The notes under the pieces are model-generated. The model saw only the letters and a program-made list of their open reading frames with translations. It was not told where the DNA came from and did no database searches. Shown one piece after another: positions 31,040 to 44,666 of a DNA stretch of 64,000 bases. Each line of letters begins with the position of its first letter. Position 1 is the stretch's first letter. Source of the stretch: Acestrorhynchus altus (lineage: Eukaryota; Chordata; Actinopteri; Characiformes; Acestrorhynchidae); contig CM067513.1 in the NCBI GenBank assembly GCA_034509495.1, forward strand, positions 19,660,819 through 19,724,818, in the 5' to 3' direction. Both the position numbers and the translations under genes were made by a program.

Positions 31040-34000
31040 TGATGCTCTCCTGAATACAACTGCGAGAATGGCTCGAATCCTGTCATATGTGTGTAAATTC
31101 CTGTAATATTACGATATCATCGCTGGATGAAACAACTGCTTCAAGCACTCTGAATGGAGTGTAATTACTCTCCTAAATAGGCTTCATATTATAAAGGGTA
31201 ATGCTGCTATCATAGTCATATTGCAGTGTATTCTGTGCACCGTAATCCCATACTCAGCACATTAGCCTTTTTGGAAAAGACAGGTGTGCCAGATCCAGTG
31301 CTGTGGCACAATAGATTTGCAAGTCAATGTGCCCTTCTGTAATGTGGCCTGGGTTTGCTCTCTCTGGCCATTGTTTGATTCATTTGCATGTGTTCTTTAA
31401 TAATGCTTGTGACTGTGCTTCCTGTTGGACTGTTGGGAATGGTAAAGCTTTGTGTACCTAGAACTACTGTGCGCCAGCCAATGAATTAAGGGAGCAGAGC
31501 CTTGTGATCTTAGTGGAGGTGATGTCATCTTTTTCAGAGCGCTGCACTGAAGGAATAAGCAAACGGACCACGAAAACTGCCCACCTCTTTTGGATTCGTC
31601 CGTGTTCACAAAAAGGTTTCATTGGCGATTTGCCTGTCAAAAATGGCTTGAATTGATTGCTTTCCCCATTCCTCATCAGTCCAACCTGACCATTACTGCC
31701 TTTGTGTCTCCCCCCCAAGAGTCAGAGGAAGGGGCATCGATGGGGGAAAGCAATGTTTCTCCACTGAACTGTAAGACTGTGATGATGATGATGATGATGA
31801 TGATGAGTGGTTATTTGGATATTTGTTTCATGAAAAGAAAGAAGGAAGGAAGGAAAGAATGAAAGCAGCATGCTTCTCCAGAGCTGTGCATGACCTGCTG
31901 CTCCACATAATTAATTGCCACCAGACATCAGAATGGAGTTAAGTAGGTGCTGAAGTGTTAAATTACAAGAGCACGAACACACAGCTGTGCCTGACTCTGC
32001 TAATTTTAGTCCCAATTGCCCTGTTGTTCGCAAAGCACTTCTAGAATCACATAAAGGCAAATGGGATTTATGGGTGCCAGGACTTTCTATTGCAAAGTTT
32101 ATGTGGTGGTGGTGTTTTTGAATCTTCATTGACCCAAGAAATGGCCGACCAGATAATTATCCCAACCTTGTGGACTCTGAGGGGAAGCCGCAGTGCGACC
32201 AAATGGAACGTTTCCTCGTCTCGGACGCTTTCCCAAAACCCTACTGGATCTGAAAATAGTTAGCTCTTGGCAGACCTCTGCCTAATCAGACAAGTGTCAT
32301 GGGGCTGAGGAGAAGGAAAAGAGAGCCTCTGTATGCATCCCACTTTTTAGAGCCATGTACTCTCCTCCACACAGACGTGTTCAAACATGTTCACCTTGTA
32401 TCTTTACACTAACCATCCCAGAGGACTGCACAAGTAGGGGCAGAATGAGAGTGTTTTTGGACAGGACAAGATGATACAGATAACAAGCTTTTTTAAAGGT
32501 AGAAAGATTTGTTGGCAGACAGGGGATGGTGGTGGTAGTAATGATATTAATATTAATATTATTATATAATAATATTATTATATAATTATATAATAATAAT
32601 AATTGTTATTATTGTTAATAACAATAACAATAATAATAATAATTACATACTATTTATTATTATAATTATTAGTGATGCCATAAAATAACCACTTTTACTT
32701 TGAAGAACCATATTTACACAAGATATGAAATTTTCTAAATTGTAAAAATTCAAGCCCGGGTTTTTTCAAACCTTTAAAAAGTTATTCACTCTCTCACCTC
32801 ATTTACAGACTTGGTTATTCATGGAAAAAAAATATTGATTATCATGGTTGTCATCATCACGTAAATAAGCTTTACAGGAGAAGAAATCGAGTTTGTCAGT
32901 TGATGTCCATGTAAAAAACTTTGTCAAGGCCTCTTTGGAGAAATTCTGTTGATCCATTCATCATCAAATTAAAATAATAAAAACAATATGAAACATTTTT
33001 GTTGCTGTTTAAATGCTACTGATAAAAGAATCAATTTTTTTAAATGACCTTTTTTACGTATTGACTTGCATATTTAGTTTGAGTTTTCCAAGCCACAAGG
33101 GTGTTTCACACAGCAGTACTTAGGCTTTCGCAGTAGGAATGCCCCCCAGCCCGTCTCAAATGAGACAGAATTGAGGTTTAATTGATTTCTCACCATTGTG
33201 TTTTGTGAAATTTCCCCCCCCAGAATGGCCAAGTGGTTTATTTTAGATCATCACGTGATTCTCAAGTATATTATCACAGATCAACTTTGTGGAAACAGTT
33301 TTGGGGAGGCCCTTTTCTGATCCTGCAGAACTTTGCCTTAGTGCACATAGCAAGTCAGGGTTCGGTAAGTTTTATTTCAAACACCTTTCGGGTTGAACTA
33401 GAATGGAGGTTGTGAGCCAGGCCCTGTCATTTAACATCAGAGCCTGATCTCACATGCTTATCTGGATGAATGGGCCAAACTCCCCACTGACGCACTCCAA
33501 AGTCTGGTACAAAGCCTTCCCAGAAGATTGGAAGCTGTTGTAGCTGCTGCATATAGATGCCTATGAATTTAGCATAGGATATTGTAATGAGTAGGTCTCC
33601 CTGTACTTCCTCATAGTCTCAGATTTGGGCTTCGGGAACATTTTAGTAGCTATTTAGTTGAATGTATCTTAGCAGTTAGGTCAGTATTCCTACAAATTGA
33701 ACATTTAATTCTATCATCCAAATAAAACATGACTGTGCATTGTGCTGGAAGTGGTGCTATAAGATTGAAAAAGCCTCTCTAAATAGGCAATTATATAAGT
33801 CAGTGAAACTCATCATTTTGTTGGCGATGAAGCTTTGAAGACCTAAATATGTCCAGAGTTTTCATTCTGTTGTTTTCCAGCCTTGTGTGCTCTCTTTGCT
33901 TTCCCTCTTCTCTGAAATCAGATAGCAGCTTTGTTTACTGAACTTGTGTACTAGCTATTTCTTGTAGTCTTGGCTTTGGTACACTGGGGTCTTGCCTTTA

Positions 34001-35640
34001 ACTACTGTTTAATAAACTAGGAGGCTTATGGGTGTACTGAGAGCCATGCGGCTATGACATTCCATGTGGATCACCTTCTGGCTTTATCACCAGCGATCAC
34101 CTGGCACTCTCAGTTAAAGCAAAACAAAGTGATGTCTGTCAGACTTCTGGTTTCAAAATAATGTGTGGAAAATCTGTCCTGTTTAGCAGTCCCTTTTATT
34201 TTTAGGCCTGTTTTCATCATGCAGTGGTCATTCTGGTGTTCCCCCTGTTTTTATATTGAGTTTTCTTGCTCGTATGCAGACTCATGTGGCAGTGGATGAC
34301 GAGTTATAGTCATCATGACTGTGAATCTCTGGTTTGCTCATTGAGAGCCCTGTGTAGGGGCTTTTGCGATTGGGTGATACTTAAACTGCCTACAGCATTT
34401 AGCTTCTGAAACATGTATCGTTTTATGGGAGAATACACACCACACATGCACACAGTCATTCATCTTCTCAATCACTGACTTAATTACAGACTCGTTTGTG
34501 TGGCTCTGCTTTAATGCACACGGCTGTGTTTCCACTTGCTACACTTTATGCAGGAAAACAGGAAGATGAAAAAGAAGCATTGAAGCATGGAATGTGAGGT
34601 GAACCGGAGGATGGAGTGGAATTCAGCCGTAGAGTCAGGCCAACACTGAGTAAAGGATTAAATGTAATTTTTTTTTTGACTATATTACCCAAATATTCTT
34701 TAGCTTGTGCTAGATTTCAAGCTAGCATGCTGTATGTCTGGGGCATGAAACCCATTATACAAACCTCAACCACAAAAGAGTGGCTACTAAAGTATAAAGG
34801 ATCACACAAGCAGTATAATCAAGTAATAAACAATACATACAGAGATTCTATAAAATGTGTTAAAAATACAATGTATGGAACTCTCTGAAGTGGTCTTTTA
34901 CCAGAGATTTCAGGTCTTCTAGCAGAATTAATGACTCCATTTTTCTGTTTGTGTGGAGTCTGGAGTAAATTAATCTGGAGTTCTTTCATTTCTGGAGTAA
35001 ATTAAAGAAACAAATGGCTAAATCAGGCTTGTGAATGCTGTGTGCAGACTCATGTCTGTGTGTGTTGAAGTATTTATCAGATATAAGAATAATTATTACT
35101 GTCTCAGCTTCTGAAAAATCTTATTTGCAATGTTTGTTGTGAGCAGAATATTGTCCATAGCTGCAGTTTATAGTTTATAATATAAACATTTATCACAATA
35201 AATTATATTGTGATCCAGATTTCTTTAAAGTACCACCTATGAGCTTTAGTCTTTAGCTTACACCTTCACTGGTGGTAATGTAAGTATCATGTTGTTATTA
35301 CAAGAGATGGACTGTTTAGTCTAGACACTGCCCATAATGATCACCAATAGTCTTTCAGCATGGTCTGCCAATTGCCAGAACTTCCAGGCAAACTTTGTAA
35401 TCCACTTTGTGTCAGGCATTGTTGCAATGTGAAATGTACTCTGTACTGGGCTGAGTGGTGTGCTTAATGGTTGTATCTGGTAGTGACATTAAAAGTCTTT
35501 ACTTTTACTTTTCAAATATTGTATTATATAAAAAATAAAGCTTGTTTGAAATCTTAGCAAATGTATAAAAATATTAAGACAAAAAACATGGAATTACTGA
35601 AATAAATCAACTTTTTTCATGATATTCACTTTTTTTTTTA
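31040..35640. other. Intronic, mostly unannotated
   Basis: Contains a short (ATG)n run at 31778-31806, a GAAGGAAGGAAGGAAAG stretch near 31845, and an A/T tract of ATTATTATAATAAT words at 32541-32670. The remainder shows no recognised repeat or exon. Relatively repeat-poor for this window. Confidence 0.4.
32541..32670. repeat. (TAA)n/(TTA)n A/T tract
   Basis: Imperfect trinucleotide TAA and ATT runs with internal dyad symmetry. Confidence 0.8.
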
Positions 35641-35654
35641 TCAGCACCTGTTTT

Positions 35655-35783
35655 TGGGAATTTTCTCACCTCCTTCTTTGCAGAACCTCTCAAGCTCCAT
35701 CAGATTGGATGGGGAGTGTCCATCCACAGCCATTTTTAGATATCTCCACTGTTGTTCAATTGGGTTTAAGACTGGGCTCTGGC

Positions 35784-35787
<4 letters not shown>
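35655..35787 (-). mobile_element. Tc1-like transposon fragment
   Basis: AACCTCTCAAGCTCCATCAG then CACAGCCATTTTTAGATATC and GGCTCTGGCTAAG match the element at 55060-55200 on the minus strand. Cut off on the right by a microsatellite. Confidence 0.65.
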
Positions 35788-35819
<32 letters not shown>

Positions 35820-35883
35820 CTCTCTCTCTGTGTGTGTGTGTGTGTGTGTGTGTGTCTGTGTGTCTGTGTGTCTGTGTGTCTGT

Positions 35884-35935
<52 letters not shown>
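35788..35935. repeat. Compound (CT)n(GT)n microsatellite
   Basis: CT run to about 35829, then GT with regularly spaced GTCT interruptions (TGTGTGTC units), then pure GT. Confidence 0.95.
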
Positions 35936-35938
<3 letters not shown>

Positions 35939-36311
35939 GTTCAAATACTGCCAGTATTTGTGATGGATTTGTCTTTAACCAGCCATAACTCAGTCATGAG
36001 TGAAAGAGGTGACGAGGTTTCTCACATGGCTTTGGGAACAGAGATGAATGCGAGAGTTAGTAATGATTTGAATGTTATTAATATATTTGATTGATTTGTG
36101 ACAGAGTTTTTATCAGAGCCATTCTGTCTGACTTGATCTTCACACTGTTACTTTTGCCCTGTGAGAACTCACCAGTTCCAAAGTCAATTTACTTGCAATT
36201 TATCAAACCATTAGAGCATTATTTATTTATGCAACTTCTGTTTTGAGTGGCAGGCCCTGTACTGTACTTCCAGTCCAGGCCAAAGCACTTTTCTTTTTAC
36301 TTCACATTTAC

Positions 36312-36715
36312 ATATACTCTATGTGGACGAAAGTATTGAGATACCAACACACCCCGTTCTGAATCTGTAGGCATGAATATGGTTTAAACCTCTGCAGTTT
36401 GCAGTGAGCAGAGCGTTACCAACTTTTAAGCATTATGTTCCACAGTACTCTACTCTGGTGAACCTGCTCTAACTTTGCATGATCTGCCACTGTGTGGCTG
36501 AGTTGCTTCGACTTTTTAATAACACCTCTCATAGTTGAATGTAGAAATTTCAGCAACTGACTTCTTGTAACATTCAAGTCCAATGCTTGAATTCAGTGAG
36601 CTTTTTAGAATGAACTATTCTTTCATGAATTACTAGGTGCTTAAATTTACACTGATGGCAGTGGGATTCAATAGATCACTAGACTTCAAGTGCAGTACTT
36701 TTGCATGGAGTGTGT
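36312..36715. mobile_element. hAT-like non-autonomous element
   Basis: Left ACTCTATGTGGACGAAAGTA and right GTACTTTTGCATGGAGTGTG are inverted ends resembling CACTATATGGACAAAAGTAT. The interior differs from the copies at 12-13 kb, so it is a separate subfamily. Confidence 0.5.
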
Positions 36716-37089
36716 ATAGATCAAGTACAGTGAATTGAAATGGTCATGCTCAGTTGGATAGAGGGTGTTTATTTGCATTGACCCCTAAGAGCCAAGAGCG
36801 ACTTTTGAATTCTGAGCAAAATATCAGAATCATTTTTTCATATTGTGTTAAAGGTAACATGGCTTTGCTTGTAAATACCTTCAAGGTAAAAAAACCCAGT
36901 GTAACATATTTGTCACAAAAAGATTTCAAAATGTCATAACTTCAGTTTCATCATTTAGTTCTAAAAATGAGCTCAGAACAGGTTAAATATGACATTTTGT
37001 TAAAGCATTTGAAGGCTTAACTGGTTTGGAACTGACCTTGAGATGTATATAAAAAAATACACTTCTAATATGAGCTGGCTTTGTCTCAA

Positions 37090-37700
37090 CGACGGTTCAC
37101 ACATTCCCAAACTGTCCTGTAATGCGAGGGACAAAGTGCTGTAAGTAACTTTCCATATCATTTAAAGGGTCTGTGACATGCCACTGTGGGTCCTTATGGG
37201 TTAAGTGGCTGTTGGGTTGCTGGCAGACAAACATGTCCATGGTATGACTCTGCCTCCACTGTGTTTGACAGATGATGTGATAAGCTTGTCTTCATACTCA
37301 CATTGCTGTTGTTTACTTAGTAATGCTGTGGCTGCCTTCTTGACAAGATGGTTTGGGAGGATTTCTTTCAGCAAGCAAAGAATTCTGGTCTTTGGTCTTC
37401 CCGGCCTTCTGGGGTTGCTGAGCTTGACGGTGCATTCTTAAAATGAAAAAAAAAAGTACTAAATTGTTAATTTGGTGACTCCTAAAATTTCTGCTCTGAT
37501 GGGTTTTATTACCCACCCTCCTTCATTTTCACGGTCACCCTGTTTAAACTATAGATTGAGAGTTCCCATGAACCTGATGCAAATTGAACACTTGTAATCA
37601 GCTCCAGACCTTTTATGTCCTTGTTCTGAAATGAGGTCTTTAGGATACAGGCTACAACTGGCAATGAAAGTCTATGTTCCTTGTCCAGTTACTTCTAAGG
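37090..37700. repeat. Unclassified repeat-like segment
   Basis: The text CAGACAAACATGTCCATGGT, then ATGACTCTGCCTCCACTGTG, resembles decayed DNA-transposon sequence recurrent in fish. No frame, terminal repeat or family could be assigned. Confidence 0.25.
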
Positions 37701-39188
37701 TTGTTAAAATGCAGTGATGTTATGAAAGATGTCCAAATCACAACAGTGATTGCAATTTTTGCCAAACCATTTAAAGTTGAAACTACATCTTAACTGCTTC
37801 ATTTCAGAATGTACAGAAGCAAAACTATGATAATGAACACTGTACAAATACTTTATAGACATTCCTGTTGATCCATCAAATTCTTTTATTTTCATATAGT
37901 GAGGAAAATTGTTAGCTAAGTAACATCTTCATTAATTTATTTATTTCTGCTATTTTGGGTTTCAGTGTCCCTTTCTAGAACACTAGTGACTACTGTAGAA
38001 CCCTGACAACACCTAAACAAGCCCATAATAAATATTGTTGCTGTATTAACAAAACCTAGGTTGCAGAAATGGATGGAGAGAGAGAGCAAAATGGAGAGAA
38101 GGAAATAAACACAAATGCAGAGAGAGAGAGAGGGAGAAATGGATGGAGTGAGTAGTCATTGTTTTTACACTTGTCCCATATACAGCTCTTTTCTCGTGGG
38201 AGGCAGTTAAGCAACTGGCCACTCTATTCTTTAGCCCCGGGCAGTGATCTGTCACTAACCACAGAAGCTGATTCTGGAAATAAGTTCAGTAGGAGTCCGT
38301 CACATTTTACAGTGAACCTAAGCACAGATGCTTTTAGTTGACTTGAACGCTGGAGATGGAATTACATTGTTTTAGTGTCGGATGACATAAATGGAGGGTA
38401 ACAAGGCATAAATCATTACAGGAGAAGGAGAAAGTTGACAGGAGATGGTTGAATATTGTTGGAGCATTCTCTAAATTAGGATTACAATAGGTCACAGTAA
38501 AGCTACCCTTGTTATAAATCTGAGACATTCTTTTGGATAAAGCATGTTTGCTTTTGGCTTCAGCAGACAGAATGCATGAGACAATCTACATCTTTCTACC
38601 TGTGACGTTTACAGAGTTTGTTTGGGCCTGCAGAGCCCACCTCCAGTTACTCACCCTCGTTACTTCCTCTGCCATCCACATTCCACTTAATTTCACCCCT
38701 GGCTATGTCTCATCGCCGGGGGTTGTGCGTGTTCCCCAGGAGGTGTCACATTCACAGTTTGTTCAGACAGACAGCTGTTTTACCTTCATCATACTGGACT
38801 GTTTTAGGCTTTTGGTATCTTTGTCATGCAGGGTGTCTTTACATGTACTTGTGCTTTACCAGGATGCCTTTCTCCCTTTTCCCGTGATATCACTCGCAAT
38901 GTAATTTCACAAGCACCCACGACCGAGAACTTCAAAAGCTGTTGTAAAGTCACTTCTGTGTACAGATCTCTGTTTAGTGTATCTCTTTATTTGATTGATT
39001 TCGTTTGTCGATTGACAGCGTTCCTGACCCCTGGGAAAGGTTTCATTTACAAATAATACCTGCAAATGCTTTTAAATTGCACTTTTTGGCTCACTGCCTG
39101 TCACATGGCCTCCAAGCACTGCCAGAAACAGGAAGCAACCTCCAGTCTCAGCCAGGTCTCAGTAGATTAGTGAGGTATTTTCCCAGCT

Positions 39189-39191
<3 letters not shown>
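37700..39191. other. Intronic, no gene seen
   Basis: A 123-codon open frame at 38533-38904 has no recognisable domain. A short GAGAGAGAGAG run occurs at 38119-38132. Confidence 0.35.

Positions 39192-39250
<59 letters not shown>
39192..39250. repeat. (AC)n microsatellite
   Basis: About 29 AC units, then an interrupted CCACACACC. Confidence 0.97.
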
Positions 39251-39252
<2 letters not shown>

Positions 39253-39589
39253 ACACACCTCAGTACCGCTTTTCCATACACTGTAAAAGCACATACACCA
39301 TTAGGGAAACAAAGAAAATGTATAATGGAGGACAGGTTAGTATTATTGCTGTTTTGCATTATTCATACACCTTGTTGTTTGGTCAACTGCTTGCCAGCTA
39401 TGAGCTACATAAGGTGTAGTTGGACCTATGATTCTCAAACGTCCTCCATAACATTTAGATATGAGAACAGTACTCCATAATAACCAAATACCCAAAGTCA
39501 TACAGGCTGTAATGATTGGTTAAGCTAAAGAATAACTGTCCAACAATATATAATATATAATATAACATTTAATAATATCATTTTTTTAT

Positions 39590-39935
39590 ACCAGCATCAG
39601 GATATAAACAGAATGTGATTAGGTTGGGGCAATATTGTTTATATGGAGTTTTAAAACTGCTTCTTGTAGAAAATTATTTTTCTGCTCCACCCCTGGTTCA
39701 GCCTTCTCTACTTGCCTCCCACCCCCACTTGATTCTCACAAAAACACCGTTGAGACAGAAAATTTGCATAAAGGTGACTTAATGTAAGTGAAGAAATGAA
39801 GATCACATTTCAATATGTTTACATATAGAAAAAGAAAAATATCATGGAGTGTCAATTTTTTCACATTGTTTTATTCATCTCACATATCATATCATATTTT
39901 GCCATTCAACTGAAACATTATATCTGAAAAAAAAA
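39590..39935 (+). mobile_element. MITE of the GGGCTGGGCGAT family, copy 1
   Basis: Shares CAGGATATAAACAGA, GATCACATTTCAATATGTTT-like, CATGGAGTGTCAATTTTTTC and TTTGCCATTCAACTGAAA-like blocks with copies at 49567, 53571 and 57351 (inverted). The left terminus is lost. Confidence 0.6.
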
Positions 39936-40006
39936 AAAAAATATATATAGCATATATATATATATATATATTTAAAAAAAAAAAAAAATATATACATATA
40001 TAGACA
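39928..40006. repeat. A-run/TA-run composite tract
   Basis: Two A14-type runs, each followed by TATATA, flank a (TA)n core. Abuts the MITE on its left. Confidence 0.85.
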
Positions 40007-40574
40007 TTTGAAATTGTCCAGCTGTTCTGTCTAGTAGATCATTTCAACAACCTCATTTCAGCGCTTGTTTGTTTTTTTAACCGTGTTTGTCATGTTGTCG
40101 TTACTGGACGGCCCTTTTTAAAATTGAGAGTTACTATCGTGTCCCCCTGTGGAATCGCGTTGTGGCTGCTGTTTTAACAGTGTAGCCAAATCTGTGCAAC
40201 TGTAGCTGTGATGTTCACGTCATCGATTAGTGATGCTGGACAGCTTCCAAATCAGTGTACTGTGGTTGTTTCTGAACAATGCTGCTCCTCACTCTGTTGT
40301 GGAGGCTGGGAATTATAGTCCAAACTATTTCTTCCGGGAACCCAAAGAACTGGAACAGGACCAAGATATCTGGAGACACTGCCTGTATTCATAGACTGGC
40401 TGAAGTTCTAAGTGGCCGCACAAATATTAGTTGGAGTGCTGTATTGAATTTTTTCATTACTGCTGTCAGTAGTGAAGAGGTTAAGTGCACAAAGCAAGCA
40501 AGCGAGTGAGTACTGGGAAACAAGCTGGATGAGGATCAATTATTGATTGAGAGCCAGGTACAGGCTGCACTTGG

Positions 40575-40576
<2 letters not shown>

Positions 40577-40636
<60 letters not shown>
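40577..40636. repeat. (GT)n microsatellite, 30 units
   Basis: Uninterrupted GT run. Confidence 0.97.
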
Positions 40637-40639
<3 letters not shown>

Positions 40640-40936
40640 CCAAAGCCTAGCCTATCCAGTATGAAATTTTGAAAACCATGTATAATTTGATACAGCAACT
40701 CAATATCATTAATTTAATTAGGCACTAAATTAGAGATGAGATTCCTGTTCACACTGTTACAAAGCACACACTAATCCATTGTTCTCCAATGTTTCATATT
40801 GACATCCTGTGTAATATTATGTAATATTTACAGACTGATGTTTGCAATCTTGCATAATGTTAAATACTAAATGTAGATACTGGCAAAGCCTTTTTCAACT
40901 TCCACACTTTAAGTGCAGTGATTCTCACCCTCTCCC

Positions 40937-40962
40937 CACACACACAGACACACACACACACA

Positions 40963-41003
<41 letters not shown>
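40937..41003. repeat. (AC)n microsatellite with AG interruptions
   Basis: CACACAGACACACACACACA-type start, then pure AC. Only 300 bp from the preceding GT run, so the two could pair when single-stranded. Confidence 0.95.
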
Positions 41004-41005
<2 letters not shown>

Positions 41006-41009
41006 TAAA

Positions 41010-42920
41010 AGTATCATTAACTACTCTAAATAAGCAGGTTTGGAGCACTCAAAGGCCTCTTTGTATTTAAAAGCCTACTTTTAGATTTGGACGCACAAAA
41101 CTTGACTGTCCAGCAAAACTGGAGCTGTTCACTTTGAGGAGATTGCATGTAAGTCTTTGAAGTGTGTCTTTGGTTATGTTCAAGATGATGGGTACAACCT
41201 GCTGTGCTGTTGAAAGGAACCGATCATAAAGCATACATTCATTAAGCCCGTTCAGTTCTCTTATAGGACCCTTGAGAACCTGGTGAGCTTTATAATTTTA
41301 AATCCTCCTCCAGATGTTTTGAGTTTGCTTTTGTTTGTTTTACAATATACAAGAGTTGCACTCTGAATGAATGGTAGGATTGTACACATCTCACCGAATT
41401 CTGCATGGAGGAGATGTGATTTGATTGCTGGAGTGCAAAATACAAAGGAAAAATAGGGAGGGACAGAAGATATGGGCCAGTAGAGAAACAGTCCGAGTTC
41501 ATTTCCAGCTGAATAAAGGAGAATTCTGCACAGTGTGGCTCGTGCATCTGCTGTAAAAGTGAAACTAGCTTAGCATAATGGCACAAAAGCAGTGTTTCAG
41601 CATCTCAGCACATCCAGTCCTCAGAGCAGTCACACAATATCACATTAAAGTCATAGTTCATTTGGCAGTAACACGTATGTTCATTTTGACTCGTTAAAGA
41701 AGTGAATCGGTGTGATTTCTAGTTTTGATGTTTGACTAAGCTCCCTCTCTCTTGTGTTCTCTCTTTCTCTCTCTGCACATTTTGACTTGCAAACACTGTC
41801 TGAATCTAACTGTTGTTCTGTATGTTTTGTCAAAATGACATGATTATTGGATCAATAGAAATTCTCCAAAAATGTACTGACTATTTCCCCTAGACATTTT
41901 CCTTCTCCTGTATAGTTGGAATTCTGGAGATACAAGGTTTTCAGGCTTTCTTTCCTTAGATTTAACTAGCTACAGGTAATCAACTCAATTTCAGCTCTTA
42001 TAGACACTCAATGAAAAGGTTTGTTGAAATGCTCATCTCTGCACCTTTCATCTCTGGAAGTGGTGTTCAGAAGTGCCAACTGAACCTATATCTGAACCTC
42101 ATTCCACTAATACTTATAAACATCTAACAAAGACAGAGAAAAATGCAACCCTTTGCACTTTTGCTTTCAGTTCCTCAGCCTAGGAAGCCCGATGATGCTT
42201 GTTGCCAGGCAACCCCATGCACATTCCGCTCATTATGCTGCCGAAAGCACCTGGGACCGTTATGAGTGTACCACACTCAGGCATTATGTACGCCTCTGTG
42301 ACTGATGCAATAACAGCACAAGAGCACTGCCCCCAGAGGCAGCCATCCTGATCTGATCCTCTGCTGCTCAGTAGCCAAGCTCATAATCAATCCGCTGGCT
42401 TTCGTTGAGATGCAGGGCAGGAAGCCAGCTGATTACGTGAAGTTAACCTTTCCATGGGCATCCTGGCCTCTTCAGCATCACATTCTACAACTAATCTGCA
42501 TGGCCAAGGGAGAGTAGGGGATTAGGAAGAATCTCCATATTGGAAATCATGCCAGCATTAGAGCAAAAATGCTCCCCACCTTCACAGGGTAAAAAAGTTC
42601 TTATTTTTCTATTACTTTAAGCATTAGATTCAGTTTCTGGTAAGCAGACTGATCCGGCTGCTGAATGTTGGAGTCTTGGATTTTATATTAATGGAAGCTG
42701 GGTGTAGGGGTGGGATGGTAAGTGTAGGGGTGAGGTTAGGAGGAAGACATGCAGCACTATGTGAACCAGAGGTCACCAGTACTGCTCCCTGAGCTCTATT
42801 GTCCTTTAGACTTCATTTCAAATCCTAATCCTCCCGTCCTGAATCAAGTTAACTTCCTAAGTGCTCTGTTAGCTGAATTAAGTGTGCTATGCTGCATACA
42901 ACCTAGCACTCCAATATATT
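41010..42920. other. Intronic, no gene seen
   Basis: No named repeat or exon recognised. Moderately higher G+C around 42170-42460 than in flanking sequence. Confidence 0.35.
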
Positions 42921-42924
42921 GGGT

Positions 42925-43345
42925 GTATGAGCAGATGAGCTGCAAAAAGGCCACATCATATTCCAAGAACAGAAAGCTGAGGCTACAGTGGACACAGGCT
43001 CACCAAAACCAGACAGTTTTAGATTGGAAAAATGTAGCCTGGTCTGCTAAGCTACACAAACAGTAGTGTAGGACCAAACCAGCCTCGTGTTGACAGTCCA
43101 AGCTGGTGCAGGTGGTGTAATGGTGGGAATGTTTTTGGCACACTTTGGGCTCATTGATAGCAAATAATCATTGCTTGAATATTATAGGCTGTTTTGATAT
43201 AGTTGTTGACCATGTTCATCCCTTCATGGCCATCTAATAAATGCACACTTTCAGCATGATAACACACCATGACACAAAGACCCCTCAAACTGGTTTCATC
43301 AGCTCAGTGAGTTCTGTGTTCTTGATTAAATTGCGGTTTTGAGTT
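42925..43345 (+). mobile_element. Tc1-like transposase remnant
   Basis: Translations in changing frames give KNRKLRLQWTQAHQN, then WKNVAWSAKLHKQ (usual VAWSDESRF), AGGVMVGMFLAHFGLI-like, and VVDHVHPFMAI. These follow the order of the catalytic domain of a fish Tc1 group. Stops at several points; termini not recognised. Confidence 0.7.
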
Positions 43346-44594
43346 GTTGTTTTTTTCTTTTTTCTTTTTTGTGAATTCACACGACCATGACTTCATGGCC
43401 TTGTGAAGCTGGTTGGTTGCTGGTTTCAGTCCCTGAATCAACAGCTGGAGGCTTCGCACCACTCTGGCCATGTGAAGAATACCTGTACAATCTGACTTTT
43501 TTGATGAAAAGATTTTTTTTATTACTCCACTTTTCTGTTTTTGGAGGCGCTATCCAACTTCACTGTCAGCTTTTTTGTTTCTTCACCAGCTGCTGTTTCT
43601 CATCTCTTCCCAGTACTCACTCGAGACAAAGGGCTCATCACAATGTACAGACGTGATTGGCTGAGTAACATTGTGTGCAATATGTAAAATGAATGTGATT
43701 GGTCTGTGAGTTTCCTGGACTGCTGAACCTGTACCTACAAAGGTTTTGCTGGTTAAAATAAACAATGAAAATTAAAAGCTTTTCTCGAAAGTTATTTTTC
43801 CAGCCTGTCTATTAGTGACCTCTACATTTTAATACGGCAACAAACTTCAGATTATATAGGTTAACTTTTGCCATTACAGCCCTTTGAGTCATAAAATGAT
43901 GTAGTTGCAAAGTGTGTGTATATAAACATTATATAATAAATGTTTCTGTGGTTGTGGAGATGCATAGCATTTCTTAGCGTAGCATTTTTGTGGAAAATTT
44001 ATAGCTGTTTTTTGGTAATTATTCACAAGGCATACCTGATAGTGTTGCTGTTCTCTTGCTGATGAAAGATGGAATTAAGACTTAATCGACAAGGGTTTAC
44101 CTTTAAGCCATTACCTGCTGTGCCTTCCCCGAGGGGCACTTTCCATGAGGGGTGCTTTCCGCAGATGGGCTTCTTCAAATGGTTTCCATTACCGGGCTTT
44201 TCCGAGCGGGCCCTCTGGCTTTTAGCCTAGCACCTGATGGATTCTCCAGCTTAAGCTTCCTTGCTCGCCAGATTTAAGAGAACCATTTCTGGACACAGGC
44301 ACAGACAAAGTCCCAGTCATAACAACTAGCAGAAGTTGGTGGTGATGTGCGTCCTGTGGCTGCCAGTATGGAAAACACCATATTATCCCAAGTGGCCTTT
44401 CATCTTTTCTGAGTTCTAGTTTTAGTTCTAGAAAGGGTTTGCCAGTGAGCTGGGTGTTTTTAAAAGTTAGTTGGTGTGAATAAAACTAGTCAGAATGTTG
44501 CGTTAAAGTCTTTGGGTTGTTAGAATTGGCCCATTTTACCGGCATTTTCTGGGTAGATGGATTGTACAGCTTGCAATGATTTGGAGTCTTAGTC

Positions 44595-44666
44595 AGCTTG
44601 AAGCTTGAGACCTGCTGTTAGCCAGCCTTGTTTAGTTGCATAAACCAAAGAGTGATGAAATATTAG
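44595..44666 (+). repeat. 72-bp direct duplication, copy A
   Basis: Matches 45767-45838 at 64 of 72 positions without gaps. It includes the identical 22-bp start beginning AGCTTGAAGCTTGAGACC and TTAGTTGCATAAACCAAAG. Confidence 0.85.

Noticed and set aside
38533..38904. 123-codon open frame in the first sipa1l1 intron
   Set aside because: No domain, start context or splice structure could be seen; length is within chance for 64 kb.
42749..43066. 105-codon frame as a host gene
   Set aside because: Its C-terminal half matches the KNRKLRLQWTQAHQN and WKNVAWS region of fish Tc1 transposases; it is transposon debris.
44128..44165. GGGGCACTTTCC/GGGGTGCTTTCC words as NF-kappaB-type sites
   Set aside because: Only loose similarity to GGGRNYYYCC and no supporting context; conservation cannot be judged here.
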